A stretch of 64,000 nt of DNA from Pseudomonas sihuiensis. Lineage in GTDB: Bacteria > Pseudomonadota > Gammaproteobacteria > Pseudomonadales > Pseudomonadaceae. Each line of letters opens with the position of its first letter. Positions within the stretch are counted from its first letter, which is position 1. The stretch spans positions 5,332,001-5,396,000 of the forward strand of contig NZ_LT629797.1 in NCBI RefSeq assembly GCF_900106015.1, in the 5' to 3' direction. The notes under the pieces are model-generated. The model did no database searches, had not been told where the DNA came from, and was given only the letters and a program-made list of their open reading frames with translations. Positions 15,279 through 24,956 of the stretch are shown here, in pieces. The position numbers and the translations under genes are program-made.

Positions 15279-16289
15279 CTAAATATCAGCCAGGGTCGCC
15301 ACCAGAATCGCCTTTATGGTGTGCATGCGGTTTTCCGCTTGCTCGAAGGCGATGTTCCAAGGCGACTCGAACACCTCTTCGGTGACCTCGATGCCGTTCT
15401 TCAGGTGCGGATACTGCTCGGCGATCTGCTTGCCGACCTTGGTCTCGCTGTTGTGGAAGGCCGGCAGGCAGTGCATGAACTTCACCCGCGGGTTGCCGGA
15501 GGCCTTCATGATCTCGGCATTGACCTGATAGGGCAGTAGTTCCTGGATGCGTTCGCCCCAGGCTTCCACCGGCTCGCCCATGGACACCCAGACGTCGGTA
15601 TGGACGAAGTCGACGCCCTTGACCGCCTCCTTCGGGTCTTCGGTGAGCAGGATGCGTGCGCCACTTTCTTCCGCGAACTTCTTGCAGGCGGCGACGTGTT
15701 CCTCGCTGGGCCACAGCGCCTTGGGCGCGGCGATGCGCACATCCATGCCGAGCTTGGCGCCGATCAGCAGCAATGAGTTGCCCATGTTGTTGCGCGCGTC
15801 ACCCAGGTAGGCGTAGGCAATGTCGTGCAGCGGCTTGTCGCTGTGCTCGCGCATGGTCAGCACGTCGGCGAGCATCTGCGTCGGGTGGTACTCGTCGGTC
15901 AGGCCGTTGAACACCGGCACCCCGGCGTACTGGGCCAGTTCTTCGACGATTTCCTGCTTGAAGCCGCGGTACTCGATGGCGTCGTACATGCGCCCGAGCA
16001 CGCGGGCGGTGTCCTTCATCGACTCCTTGTGGCCGATCTGCGAGGAGTTGGGGTCGATGTAGGTAACGTTGGCGCCCTGGTCGTAGGCCGCCACCTCGAA
16101 GGCGCAGCGGGTGCGGGTGGAGGTTTTCTCGAAGATCAGCGCGATGTTCTTGCGAGTCAGGTGCTGCTGCTCGGTGCCGGTGTACTTGGCGCGCTTGAGG
16201 TCGCGTGACAGGTCGAGCAGGTAACGCAACTCGCGGGTGCTGTGGTGCATCAGGCTGAGCAGGTTACGGTTGTGCATGTTGAAAGCCAT
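15279..16289 (-). CDS. arcB: Catabolic ornithine carbamoyltransferase
   Basis: Converts citrulline + phosphate to ornithine + carbamoyl phosphate in the arginine deiminase pathway. 336 residues, normal for catabolic OTCase. Carbamoyl-phosphate binding motif STRTRC near residue 56, HPTQ in [15 protein letters not shown], catalytic Cys in MHCLPAFHN, and the ornithine-binding region following [12 protein letters not shown]. The N-terminus [20 protein letters not shown] resembles P. aeruginosa ArcB. It follows arcA by 64 bases containing a hairpin. Confidence 0.97.
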   Translation of the reverse strand: MAFNMHNRNLLSLMHHSTRELRYLLDLSRDLKRAKYTGTEQQHLTRKNIALIFEKTSTRTRCAFEVAAYDQGANVTYIDPNSSQIGHKESMKDTARVLGRMYDAIEYRGFKQEIVEELAQYAGVPVFNGLTDEYHPTQMLADVLTMREHSDKPLHDIAYAYLGDARNNMGNSLLLIGAKLGMDVRIAAPKALWPSEEHVAACKKFAEESGARILLTEDPKEAVKGVDFVHTDVWVSMGEPVEAWGERIQELLPYQVNAEIMKASGNPRVKFMHCLPAFHNSETKVGKQIAEQYPHLKNGIEVTEEVFESPWNIAFEQAENRMHTIKAILVATLADI

Positions 16290-16319
16290 GATTCGTTCTC
16301 CTCGTGGGCAGTGGAAACA

Positions 16320-16344
16320 CCCCGGCAGCGGATGGCCGCCGGGG
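16320..16344 (-). promoter_or_regulatory. Hairpin between arcA and arcB
   Basis: CCCCGGC (16320-16326) pairs with GCCGGGG (16338-16344) in the 64-base gap after arcA. No T-run follows on the minus strand. Processing or stabilising hairpins are known in the Pseudomonas arc message; this is a candidate for one. Confidence 0.45.
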
Positions 16345-16353
16345 CTGGCTGGA

Positions 16354-17604
16354 TCAGTAGTCGATAGGGTCGCGGATGATCGGGCAGGTCATGCAGTGGC
16401 CGCCGCCACGTCCGCGCCCCAGTTCGCTGGCGCTGATGGTGATGACCTCGACGCCGGCCTTGCGCAACAGCGTGTTGGTGTAAGTGTTGCGGTCGTAGCC
16501 GATCACCACGCCGGGCTCCAGACAGACCACGTTGTTGCCGTCGTCCCACTGCTCGCGTTCGGCCTCGTATGCGTCGCCGCCGGTTTCCACCACGCGCAGC
16601 TTCTTCAGATTGAGGGATTCGGCGACCACGTCGACGAAGGGTTTGTCCTCGCGGCGTACGTCGATGCCACCCGGGCGGCTCTCGTCCGGGCGCAGGGTGA
16701 AGGGCACGATGCTGTTAGCCACTTCCGGGAAAATGGTCACCAGGTCGCGGTCGCAGAAACTGAACACGGTGTCCAGGTGCATGGCCGCACGGGAGCGGCC
16801 GAGGCCAGCGACCACTACCCGCTCGGCCGCGCCCTTGGCGAACAGTGCGCGCGCCACCTGGCCGATGGCCTGGTGCGAGCTGCGTTCGCCCATGCCGATC
16901 AGCACGGTGCCGTTGCCGATGGGCATCACGTCGCCGCCTTCCAGGGTGGCCGAGCCGTGGTCCTGGTCCGGATCGCCGTACCAGATCTCGAAGGGCTCAT
17001 TGGCGAAGTCCGGATGGAAGGTGTAGATGGCGCTGGCGAGCAGGGTTTCCTGACGGCGTGCTGGCCAGTACATGGGGTTCAAGGTGACGCCGCCGTAGAT
17101 CCAGCAGGTGGTGTCACGGGTGAACTGGGTGTTGGGCAGCGGCGGGAAGATGAAGCTGGCTTCGCCGAGGTAGGCGTTGAACATCTTCGCTGCCTCGGAA
17201 TCCGTGTGCTTGGCCAGGTCTGCGCCGGATACGCCGCCGATCAGGAATTCGGCGATCTTGCGTGGCTCCAGCCCTTCGATGAAGGCGCGCACTTCATTCT
17301 GCAGGCCGAGGCCGACACTGTTGGGGGTGATCTTGCGGTCGAGTATCCACTTCAGCGCGTTGGGGTCGCTGACGGTCTCTTCCAGCAGGTTGTGCATCTC
17401 CACCACTTCGATGCCACGTTCGCGCATCTTGGTCATGAAATCGAAGTGGTCGCGCTTGGCCTGGGATACCCAGATCACATCGTCGAACAACAGTTCGTCG
17501 CAGTTACCGGGGGTCAGGCGCAGGTGGGCGAGGCCTGGCGAACAGACCATCACCTTGTGCAGTTTGCCGGCTTCGGAATGAACGCCGAGGGGCTTCTTGG
17601 ACAT
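16354..17604 (-). CDS. arcA: Arginine deiminase
   Basis: Hydrolyses L-arginine to citrulline + NH3, first enzyme of the arginine deiminase pathway, cytoplasmic. 416 residues, close to P. aeruginosa ArcA. Motifs: [19 protein letters not shown] near the N-terminus, [34 protein letters not shown] (substrate loop), [12 protein letters not shown] (catalytic His and Asp), and the nucleophilic Cys in [19 protein letters not shown] at the C-terminus. It starts 15 bases after arcD with GGAG upstream. Confidence 0.98.
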   Translation of the reverse strand: MSKKPLGVHSEAGKLHKVMVCSPGLAHLRLTPGNCDELLFDDVIWVSQAKRDHFDFMTKMRERGIEVVEMHNLLEETVSDPNALKWILDRKITPNSVGLGLQNEVRAFIEGLEPRKIAEFLIGGVSGADLAKHTDSEAAKMFNAYLGEASFIFPPLPNTQFTRDTTCWIYGGVTLNPMYWPARRQETLLASAIYTFHPDFANEPFEIWYGDPDQDHGSATLEGGDVMPIGNGTVLIGMGERSSHQAIGQVARALFAKGAAERVVVAGLGRSRAAMHLDTVFSFCDRDLVTIFPEVANSIVPFTLRPDESRPGGIDVRREDKPFVDVVAESLNLKKLRVVETGGDAYEAEREQWDDGNNVVCLEPGVVIGYDRNTYTNTLLRKAGVEVITISASELGRGRGGGHCMTCPIIRDPIDY

Positions 17605-17619
17605 ATCGAACTCCTTCTC

Positions 17620-19047
17620 TTACAGACTCAGGAAGCCGTCATACAGCCCGTAGGCGGCGATGGCGGCACCGATCAGCACGGCGACGAAAATGATCTTCTC
17701 GACGCCGGTGAAAATGGGCTGTCCCAGTTCGCGCTTGGCCTTGGCGAAAAGGAGCGCGCCAGGGGCATAGAGCAGCGCGGACAGCAGCAGGTACTGCACG
17801 CCGGCGGCGTATACCAGCCACACCGCGTACAGGGTGGAGATGCCTGCGATCAGCAGGTCCTTGTTGCGCTCGCCGGCGGCGTTCTCGTAGGTCTCGCCGC
17901 GCACCGCCAGCAGTACTGCGTAGGCGCTGGACCAGAAGTAGGGCACCAGGATCATCGAGGTGGCCAGGTACAGCAGACTGAGGTAGGTGGAGGCGTTGAA
18001 CAGGGTGATGATCAGAAACAGCTGGATCAGTCCGTTGGACAGCCACAGCGCATTGGCCGGAACGTGATTGGCGTTCTCCTTGCGCAGGAACTCGGGCATG
18101 GTGTGGTCGCGGGCGCTGGCGAAGAGAATCTCGGCGCACAGCAGCGTCCACGACAGCAGCGCGCCGGCCAGCGAGACGATCAGGCCGATGGCGATCAGCT
18201 GCGCGCCCCAGGGACCGACCACCTGCTCCAGCACGCCGGCCATGGACGGGTTCTTCAGCCCGGCCAGTTCGGCCTGGGCCATGATGCCCTGAGACAGGAT
18301 GTTGACCAGCACCAGCAGCAGAAGCACGCCGACGAAACCGATCACCGTGGCCTTGCCGACGTCGCTGCGCTTCTCGGCACGGGCGGAGAAGATGCTCGCG
18401 CCTTCGATGCCGATGAACACCCAGACGGTGACCAGCATCATGTTGCGCACCTGATCCATCACGCTGCCCAGCTCGCTGTTGCCACGGCCCCAGAAGTCCG
18501 CGGTGAACACGTCCATCTTGAAGGCGATGGCGGCGATGACGATGAACAGCGCCAGCGGCAGCATCTTGGCGATGGTGGTCACGGTGTTGATAAAGGCCGC
18601 TTCCTTGATCCCGCGTAGCACCAGAAAGTGCAGCAGCCAGAGCAGCACCGAGGCGCCGATCACCGCCGGCAGGGTGTTGCCTTCGCCGAAGACCGGGAAG
18701 AAGTAACCCAGAGTGGAAAACAGCAGCACCATGTAGCTGACGTTGCCGATCCAGGCGCTGATCCAGTAGCCCCAGGCCGAGGAGAAGCCCATGTAGTCGC
18801 CGAAACCGGCCTTGGCGTAGGCGTAGACGCCGCCGTCGAGTTCGGGCTTGCGGTTGGCCAGGGTCTGGAACACGAAGGCCAGGGTCAGCATGCCCACGCC
18901 GGTGATCAGCCAGCCGATCAGGGTGGCACCGGCGCTGGCGCTGGCGGCGATGTTCTGCGGCAGCGAAAAGATACCGCCGCCGACCATGGAGCCGACGACC
19001 AGCGCGATCAGCGCACCTAGGCGGAGTTTTTGCGTTGAATCAGACAT
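17620..19047 (-). CDS. arcD: Arginine/ornithine antiporter
   Basis: Inner-membrane APC-family exchanger, 475 residues, about 12 membrane segments, swapping external arginine for ornithine. The start at 19047 (MSDSTQKLRLGALIALVVGS) has GGAGG upstream; a longer frame from 19077 adds ten residues without support. Family motif VVGSMVGGGIFSLPQNIAA lies in segment 1 and GGVYAYAKAGFGDYMGF in the loop before segment 3. It is the first gene of the arc operon; an Anr-like site lies 62-75 bases upstream of the start codon. Confidence 0.96.
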   Translation of the reverse strand: MSDSTQKLRLGALIALVVGSMVGGGIFSLPQNIAASASAGATLIGWLITGVGMLTLAFVFQTLANRKPELDGGVYAYAKAGFGDYMGFSSAWGYWISAWIGNVSYMVLLFSTLGYFFPVFGEGNTLPAVIGASVLLWLLHFLVLRGIKEAAFINTVTTIAKMLPLALFIVIAAIAFKMDVFTADFWGRGNSELGSVMDQVRNMMLVTVWVFIGIEGASIFSARAEKRSDVGKATVIGFVGVLLLLVLVNILSQGIMAQAELAGLKNPSMAGVLEQVVGPWGAQLIAIGLIVSLAGALLSWTLLCAEILFASARDHTMPEFLRKENANHVPANALWLSNGLIQLFLIITLFNASTYLSLLYLATSMILVPYFWSSAYAVLLAVRGETYENAAGERNKDLLIAGISTLYAVWLVYAAGVQYLLLSALLYAPGALLFAKAKRELGQPIFTGVEKIIFVAVLIGAAIAAYGLYDGFLSL

Positions 19048-19108
19048 CTCAATTACCTCCGTGTCACAGGGGGACATAGGTATTGAGCGCGTTTGGCGAG
19101 CACAGCAT

Positions 19109-19131
19109 CCTGACTTGAATCAAAAGTCAGG
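19109..19131 (-). promoter_or_regulatory. Candidate Anr (FNR-type) site in the arcDABC promoter
   Basis: On the minus strand the box reads TTGATTCAAGTCAG (19123-19110): a perfect TTGAT half-site, four bases, then GTCAG (consensus ATCAA). It is embedded in an 8-bp-arm inverted repeat (CCTGACTT 19109-19116, AAGTCAGG 19124-19131). A weak -10-like CTCAAT lies about 22 bases downstream, as in Anr-dependent class II promoters. Oxygen-limited induction of arcDABC by Anr is established in P. aeruginosa; the site here is inferred. Confidence 0.6.
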
Positions 19132-19426
19132 ATTCGTCAACGCACATCCTTGTTGCAAGCGTTGTCGAGCACCTGAACGAGTCAGGACTGCTGCTCTGGC
19201 TGGTACGCTGAGGCGCCAGTCCAATCACGATAGTCCGTACTTTCTGTTACGCAATGATGGCGAGTTGAGATGGGATGAAGGCGGGGGGATGAAATGGGCG
19301 GGGCGGTTGGCCCCGCTCGACGCACCGGCCGGATAGGCTGGCGCAGACCCGAAGGTCAGAAGGAGAGAACACGGCGCCGGGCGGGTAGCCCCTGCTGGCA
19401 GTTGCACCGTGTGGGTGCAGCATGAC

Positions 19427-19451
19427 GCGGAAAGCTTTCAGCCAGCTTTCC
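19427..19451 (-). terminator. Hairpin after putA, possible terminator
   Basis: GGAAAGCT (19429-19436) pairs with AGCTTTCC (19444-19451), about 20 bases after the putA stop on the minus strand. No T-run follows, so termination is uncertain. Between this and the arc promoter (19135-19425) I see no gene, only another short TGCACC/GGTGCA stem near 19403-19419. Confidence 0.4.
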
Positions 19452-19470
19452 ACGCCATTACCGGCTGCGA

Positions 19471-22400
19471 TCAGCCGATGGTCATCAGGCTGGCGTTGCC
19501 GCCGGCCGCCGCGGTGTTGACGCTCAGGGCGTGTTCCACCAGCAGACGTTCCAGGGCGATGTCGGTCTCGCCCTTGTTCAGGCCGTGTACACCGACGATG
19601 GCGCCCTTGCGCTGGGCCGCCTGCTCGCTGACCGCGCGCAGCTGGTCGGAGTCGCCGTGGTGCAGGATGGCGTCCAGCTCCACGTCGACGCTGTTCCAGT
19701 CGGCCACCAGCTGGATGTGCTTCTGCACCTCTTTCGGCAGTTCGGCGTATAGCGCGCGCTGGCTCTCCAGCCAGATCGCCTGGCTGCCCACGGCCAGGGT
19801 GGCGGCCAGCTGGGCCAGCAGGTCGTTGCGCTCGTCGGCCAGGTTGAGCACATGCTCACGCGGCAGCAGGGTGTAGCTGTTGCGCTCGCCGGTCGGGCCG
19901 GTCAGCACGTGGCTGCTGTAGCTCTGCGACAGCGTGCGGTACTGCTCGAACAGTGCGGCGATGGCCGGCTCCTGCTTGCCTGCCCAGTCGGCGAAGGCAC
20001 TGCGCACCTTGTCCAGCTCGCTCGGCACCGGCAGGGCCTGCACTTCGGCCTGTTGCAGGTACTGGGCGACGGCCTCCTGCGGGCGGGTCGACAGCAGACG
20101 GTAGAGGTACAGCGGGCCACCGGCTTTCGGGCCGGTACCGGACAGACCTTCGCCACCGAACGGCTGCACGCCGACCACGGCGCCGACCATGTTGCGGTTC
20201 ACATACAGGTTGCCGACCTTGGCGGTGCCGACCACCTGGGCGATGGTTTCGTCGATGCGCGTGTGCACGCCGAGGGTCAGGCCGTAGCCGCTGTCGTTGA
20301 TCTGCTGCAGCAACTTGCCCAGATCCGCGCGCTGGTAGCGCACCACGTGCAGTACCGGGCCGAAGATCTCGCGCTTCATCTCGTCGAAGCTGTCCAGCTC
20401 GATCAGGGTCGGCACGACGAAGGTGCCGCGCTTGATGTCGTCAGCGTTGACGCGCGCCAGTTGGGTGACCTTGCGGCCTTTCTCGCGCAGCTTGGCGATG
20501 TGCGTGTCGATGCCGGCCTTGGCTTCGGCGTCGATCACCGGGCCGATGTCGGTGTTCAGGCGCTCGGGGTTGCCGAGTGTGTACTCGGCCATGGCGCCCT
20601 TGAGCATGGTCAGCACGCGGTCGGCGACGTCGTCCTGCACGCACAGCACGCGCAGGGCCGAGCAGCGCTGGCCGGCGCTGTCGAAGGCGGAGGCGACCAC
20701 GTCCATCACCACCTGCTCGGTCAGCGCCGAGGAGTCGACGATCATGGCGTTGAGGCCGCCGGTTTCGGCGATCAGCGGGATGGTGCGGCCCTGGGCATCC
20801 AGGCGCCCGGCGATATTGCGCTGGAGGATGCCGGCCACTTCGGTAGAGCCGGTGAACATCACCCCGCGCACGCGCTCGTCACCGACCAGGCGCGCACCGA
20901 CGGTTTCGCCACGGCCCGGCAGCAACTGCACGGCGCCGGCCGGTACGCCGGCCTCGAGCAGAATACGCACGGCCTGGGCGGCGATCAGCGGCGTCTGTTC
21001 GGCCGGCTTGGCCAGCACGGTGTTGCCGGCGGCGAGCGCGGCGGCCACCTGGCCACTGAAGATCGCCAGGGGAAAGTTCCACGGGCTGATGCACACCACC
21101 GGGCCCAGCGGGCGGTGGCTGTCGTTGCCGAAGCTGCGGGCCTGGATCGCGTAGTAACGCAGGAAGTCCACCGCCTCACGCACCTCGGCGATGGCGTTGG
21201 CGAAGGTCTTGCCGGACTCGCGCACCAGCAGGCCCATCAGCTGTTGCAGTTCGGCTTCCATCAGGTCGGCGGCGCGTTCCAGCACGGCGGCACGTTCGGC
21301 CGACAGGGTCGACTGCCAGATCTGCCCGCTGGCCAGGGCGCAGAGGATGGCGCTGTCGACATCCTTGACGCTGGCTTCGCGCACGTGGCCGACCAGGTCA
21401 CGGTGATCGGCCGGGTTGCGCACTGGCTCCGGCTCGCCCGGGTTAGGTGCATCGCAGCCGAGCATCGGTTCGGCGACGTAGCTGAGATTGGTGGACGACA
21501 GCAGCGCCGAGGACAGCGAGCCGAGGCGGTGTTCGTTGGCCAGGTCGAGGCCAGCGGAGTTGACCCGCTCCTTGCCGTACAGGTCACGCGGCAGGGCGAT
21601 ACGCGGATGCGGCAGGCCGATGGCACCTTCCTGCGCGGCCATCTGCTCGACCTGCAGCACCGGGTCGAGGACCAGGTCTTTCAGCGAGATGCTGTGGTCG
21701 GCGATGCGGTTGACGAAGCTGGTGTTGGCGCCGTTTTCCAGCAGACGGCGTACCAGGTAGGCCAGCAGGGTTTCATGGCTGCCCACCGGTGCGTAGATGC
21801 GGCACGGGCGGTTCAGCTTGCCGTCGGCGATCTTGCCCACCACCTGCTCGTACAACGGCTCGCCCATGCCATGCAGGCACTGGAACTCGTACTGGCCCGG
21901 GTAGTAGTTCTGCCCGGCCAGCTGGTAGATGGCCGACAGCGAGTGGGCGTTGTGGGTGGCGAACTGCGGGTAGATGGCTTCCGGCGCGGCCAGCAGCTTG
22001 CGTGCGCAGGCCAGGTAGGACACGTCGGTGTACGGCTTGCGGGTGTACACCGGGTAGCCTTCCAGACCATTGACCTGGGCCAGCTTGATCTCGCTGTCCC
22101 AGTAGGCGCCCTTGACCAGACGGATCATCAGGCGATGACGGCTGCGCTTGGCCAGGTCGATGACGTAGTCGATCACATAGGGGCAGCGCTTCTGGTAGGC
22201 CTGGATGACGAAACCGATGCCGTTCCAGCCGGCCAGGGAGGGCTCGAAGCACAGGCGCTCGAGCAGATCCAGCGACAGCTCCAGGCGGTCGGCTTCCTCG
22301 GCGTCGATGTTGAGGCCGATGTCGTACTGCTTGGCCAGCTGGGTCAGGCCCAGCAGGGTCGGGTACAGCTCGTCCATCACGCGCTCGTACTGGGCGCGGC

Positions 22401-23406
22401 TGTAGCGCGGGTGCAGGGCGGAGAGCTTGATCGAGATGCCCGGGCCTTCGTAGATGCCGCGACCGTGCGAGGCCTTGCCGATGGCATGAATCGCCTGCTC
22501 GTAGGAGGCCAGGTAGCGCTTGGCGTCTTCCTCGGTCAGCGCGGCTTCACCGAGCATGTCGTAGGAGTAGCGGAAGCCCTTGGCTTCCAGGGTGGCGGCG
22601 TTGGCCAGGGCCTCGGCGATGGTTTCGCCGGTGACGAACTGTTCGCCCATCAGGCGCATGGCCATGTCCACACCCTTGCGGATCACCGGCTCGCCGCTCT
22701 TGCCGATCAGGCGGTTGAGCGCCGAGGTCATGCCGGCCTCGGTGTGGGTCGACACCAGCTTGCCGGTGATCAGCAGGCCCCAGCTCGCCGCGTTGACGAA
22801 CATCGACGGGCTCTGGCCGAGGTGCTGGCTCCAGTTGCCGTTGGCAATCTTGTCGCGGATCAGTGCATCGCGAGTGGCCTTGTCGGGAATGCGCAGCAGG
22901 GCTTCAGCCAGGCACATCAGCGCCACGCCTTCCTGCGACGACAGCGAGAACTCCTGCAGCAGGCCCTGCACCAGGCCCTGACGGCCGCTGGCGTTCTTCT
23001 GGTTGCGCAGCTTCTCGGCAATCCCCAGGGCCAGCTTCTGCGAAGCCTCGGCCTGTTCCTTGTTCAGGCGCGCCTGCTCCAGCAGCATCGGCACCACTTC
23101 GGTTTCCGGGCGGCGATAGGCGCTGGTGATGGCGGCGCGCAGCACCGACTGCGGGAGGATGCTTTCGGCGAAATCGAGGAACACCTGCAGGCCCTGCTCG
23201 GTCAGCGACTCCAGCGCTTCTTCACCGGCGGCAGCAGCCAGGCCGGCATGCTCGGCGGGCGTCAGGCCACTCTCGACTTGCTCCAGATAATTGAAGATCG
23301 CCTGCTTGATCATCCAGTGCGGCGTACGGTCGATCTGCGCAGCGGCCTTTTTCAGGCGCTCGCGGGTAGCATCGTCGAGTTTTACGCCAAGCGTGGTGGT
23401 GGCCAT
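19471..23406 (-). CDS. putA: Trifunctional PutA: proline dehydrogenase, P5C dehydrogenase and repressor
   Basis: Oxidises proline to glutamate in two steps and represses its own gene. 1311 residues, the long trifunctional type. The N-terminal ribbon-helix-helix domain is TTTLGVKLDDATRERL...IDRTPHWMIKQAIFNYL (residues 2-43). The proline dehydrogenase barrel spans about 230-580 (IKLSALHPRY, FVIQAYQKR, IRLVKGAYWDSE). The aldehyde dehydrogenase follows with ISPWNFPLAIFSGQVAAALA, ETGGLNAMIVDSSAL and the catalytic Cys in FDSAGQRCSALR. A C-terminal extra domain follows the ALDH. No putP transporter adjoins it. Confidence 0.98.
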   Translation of the reverse strand: MATTTLGVKLDDATRERLKKAAAQIDRTPHWMIKQAIFNYLEQVESGLTPAEHAGLAAAAGEEALESLTEQGLQVFLDFAESILPQSVLRAAITSAYRRPETEVVPMLLEQARLNKEQAEASQKLALGIAEKLRNQKNASGRQGLVQGLLQEFSLSSQEGVALMCLAEALLRIPDKATRDALIRDKIANGNWSQHLGQSPSMFVNAASWGLLITGKLVSTHTEAGMTSALNRLIGKSGEPVIRKGVDMAMRLMGEQFVTGETIAEALANAATLEAKGFRYSYDMLGEAALTEEDAKRYLASYEQAIHAIGKASHGRGIYEGPGISIKLSALHPRYSRAQYERVMDELYPTLLGLTQLAKQYDIGLNIDAEEADRLELSLDLLERLCFEPSLAGWNGIGFVIQAYQKRCPYVIDYVIDLAKRSRHRLMIRLVKGAYWDSEIKLAQVNGLEGYPVYTRKPYTDVSYLACARKLLAAPEAIYPQFATHNAHSLSAIYQLAGQNYYPGQYEFQCLHGMGEPLYEQVVGKIADGKLNRPCRIYAPVGSHETLLAYLVRRLLENGANTSFVNRIADHSISLKDLVLDPVLQVEQMAAQEGAIGLPHPRIALPRDLYGKERVNSAGLDLANEHRLGSLSSALLSSTNLSYVAEPMLGCDAPNPGEPEPVRNPADHRDLVGHVREASVKDVDSAILCALASGQIWQSTLSAERAAVLERAADLMEAELQQLMGLLVRESGKTFANAIAEVREAVDFLRYYAIQARSFGNDSHRPLGPVVCISPWNFPLAIFSGQVAAALAAGNTVLAKPAEQTPLIAAQAVRILLEAGVPAGAVQLLPGRGETVGARLVGDERVRGVMFTGSTEVAGILQRNIAGRLDAQGRTIPLIAETGGLNAMIVDSSALTEQVVMDVVASAFDSAGQRCSALRVLCVQDDVADRVLTMLKGAMAEYTLGNPERLNTDIGPVIDAEAKAGIDTHIAKLREKGRKVTQLARVNADDIKRGTFVVPTLIELDSFDEMKREIFGPVLHVVRYQRADLGKLLQQINDSGYGLTLGVHTRIDETIAQVVGTAKVGNLYVNRNMVGAVVGVQPFGGEGLSGTGPKAGGPLYLYRLLSTRPQEAVAQYLQQAEVQALPVPSELDKVRSAFADWAGKQEPAIAALFEQYRTLSQSYSSHVLTGPTGERNSYTLLPREHVLNLADERNDLLAQLAATLAVGSQAIWLESQRALYAELPKEVQKHIQLVADWNSVDVELDAILHHGDSDQLRAVSEQAAQRKGAIVGVHGLNKGETDIALERLLVEHALSVNTAAAGGNASLMTIG

Positions 23407-23550
23407 AGGGGTGTCCTATTTTTGTCGGTTGTACAGGGTGAAGCTGCCTGGAGCAGTTTCTGGCGTCGCTTGCGACGGCCCTAGGGGCTGCCGCCATGGA
23501 TGGCGGGCAACAAAAAAGCTGCGGGAGATTAAACCTGCTTTGGCATCTGG

Positions 23551-23566
23551 TGCAACTAGGTGCAAC
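23551..23566 (-). promoter_or_regulatory. Candidate PutA operator pair upstream of putA
   Basis: Two GTTGCA motifs on the minus strand (complements of TGCAAC at 23551-23556 and 23561-23566) are spaced exactly 10 bp, one helical turn, about 150 bases upstream of putA. A third lies at 23732-23737. E. coli PutA's ribbon-helix-helix domain recognises GTTGCA, so autorepression here is plausible. The six-base motif also occurs in unrelated repeats, so spacing and position carry the argument. Confidence 0.5.
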
Positions 23567-23969
23567 CAATTTGGGTGGCATCCCGACGGACGTTCATTTC
23601 ACCCTCAAGGTTGACGCTGTAGCCCCTGTGCTCCTTGAGTTGCAGAGTATCAACCACACTCCGCAGCTTCGATTCGGGCAAGAGCGAAGGATTCGCCCAA
23701 TCCAGTCTGCCGAGGCGCTGCGTCATCATGGTGCAACCGTGGTGCTACCCCTGTGCCTGGGCTCACAACGGTGCTGAGCTGCGCTTCGAGCGCATCGCGA
23801 CTGGGTAGTACCTGTTCAGCATAGACCGCGTCATCGGAGCAACGTGGCTCCCGGTCGTCGGGAGCCAGCTGCTGTAGCAGGCAGTTGAAGAACGCAGGCG
23901 GCGACTGCCTGCATGCAGGCGCTAGGGCGACGCGTGAGGCCAAGGCCGAGGTGATTTTTCAACAGCCTG
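23567..23969. other. Gene-poor region between putA and a LysR gene
   Basis: About 400 bases without a convincing gene. A 97-codon minus frame at 23650-23943 has an unusual composition, no homology I recognise and no good ribosome site. The end (about 23953-23970) reads TTTTTCAACAGCCTGCTAG, a sequence I associate with 3' flanks of mobile or repeated elements in Pseudomonas, so the block could be a decayed insertion. This is weak. Confidence 0.3.
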
Positions 23970-24860
23970 CTAGGCCCGTTCGCGGAGGATGGCAATGAAG
24001 GCCTGCAGCGGCGCCGGAACGTGGCGATAGCTGGAGTAGTAGAGACACAGGCCCGGGAAAGGCGGCGTCCAGTCCTCCAGCAGCAAGATCAGCTTGCCTG
24101 CCTCCAGTGCCTTGCGAGCAAAAGCCTGTGGAACGTAGGCGATACCCAGCCCGCGACAGGCAGCCTCGACCAGCAAGTCGTTGTCATCCAGGCTCAATGT
24201 GCCCGGTACATCGAGCGCCAGGTGCTGCGTGCCCCGTTCGAACTCCCAGCGATAACGCTTGCCGCTGGGCATGCGTTGGCGGATGCAGCGATGGCATCGT
24301 AGCTCGTCAGGTGTGTCAGGACGCCCGAAGGTGGCGATATACGCCGGTGAGGCGACGGTGACGAAGCGTACGTCACCGCCGAAGGGTACCGCCACCATGT
24401 CCTTGGGGACCGACTCGGCCAGGCGCACGCCGGCGTCGAAACCCTCGGCGACGATATCCACCAGCCTGCCCTCGCTGACCAGGTCGAGCTCCACGTGGGG
24501 ATGGCGTTGCAGGAAAATCGGTATCACCTGCTCGAGCAACCAGCGCGCGCCGCCCTTGCTGGCATTGATGCGCAGGGTCCCGGCGAGTTCCTCGGGCCCA
24601 TGGCTGACCGCATCCAGTGCGTCGTCCAGCTCCTGAAGCAGAGGCGTCAGGCGCTGCAGCAACTGTTCCCCGGCCTCCGTCACGGCCACGCTGCGGGTGG
24701 TGCGGTGCAGCAGGCGAACCCCCAGGCGCTGTTCGAGCCCCTTGATTGCATGACTGAGAGAGGAGCGCGATACCCCGAGGGAATCGGCGGCCTTCTGGAA
24801 GCTGCGCTGCTGAGCGACCTGAATGAAGGCCTTGAGATCGGGGAGGCTGGCGTTGCTCAT
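23970..24860 (-). CDS. LysR-family transcriptional regulator
   Basis: DNA-binding regulator of 296 residues, standard for the family. HTH at residues 8-65: LKAFIQVAQQRSFQKAADSL, SRSSLSHAIKGLEQRLGVRL, LHRTTRSVAVTEAG. The effector domain follows, with GTLRINASKGGARWLLEQVI and EGFDAGVRLAESVPKDMVAV, the pattern of the CrgA/PA3398-type subgroup. It is divergent from the lipocalin-like gene at 24957, 96 bases away, and is therefore a likely regulator of it. The inducer is unknown. Confidence 0.88.
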   Translation of the reverse strand: MSNASLPDLKAFIQVAQQRSFQKAADSLGVSRSSLSHAIKGLEQRLGVRLLHRTTRSVAVTEAGEQLLQRLTPLLQELDDALDAVSHGPEELAGTLRINASKGGARWLLEQVIPIFLQRHPHVELDLVSEGRLVDIVAEGFDAGVRLAESVPKDMVAVPFGGDVRFVTVASPAYIATFGRPDTPDELRCHRCIRQRMPSGKRYRWEFERGTQHLALDVPGTLSLDDNDLLVEAACRGLGIAYVPQAFARKALEAGKLILLLEDWTPPFPGLCLYYSSYRHVPAPLQAFIAILRERA

Positions 24861-24956
24861 TGGTGAGTTTTCTTCACGAGGGCGTTCGTATTGGTGGGGC
24901 TTATCATAGCTCGACCCGGCTCATACCATCGGTTTCACCCTTTAAGGAGATTACCG

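Noticed and set aside
16237..18618. A 793-codon plus-strand frame over arcA and arcD
   Set aside because: Mirror of two well-supported minus-strand genes, and it spans their junction; no family features.
19852..23484. A 1210-codon open frame on the plus strand opposite putA
   Set aside because: It is an antisense shadow of a certain gene in GC-rich DNA; its composition (Val/Gly/Gln/His/Ala-rich, no domains) is typical of such frames.
23650..23943. A 97-codon minus frame upstream of putA
   Set aside because: No ribosome site or homology recognised; possibly part of a decayed element, so listed only as a gene-poor region.
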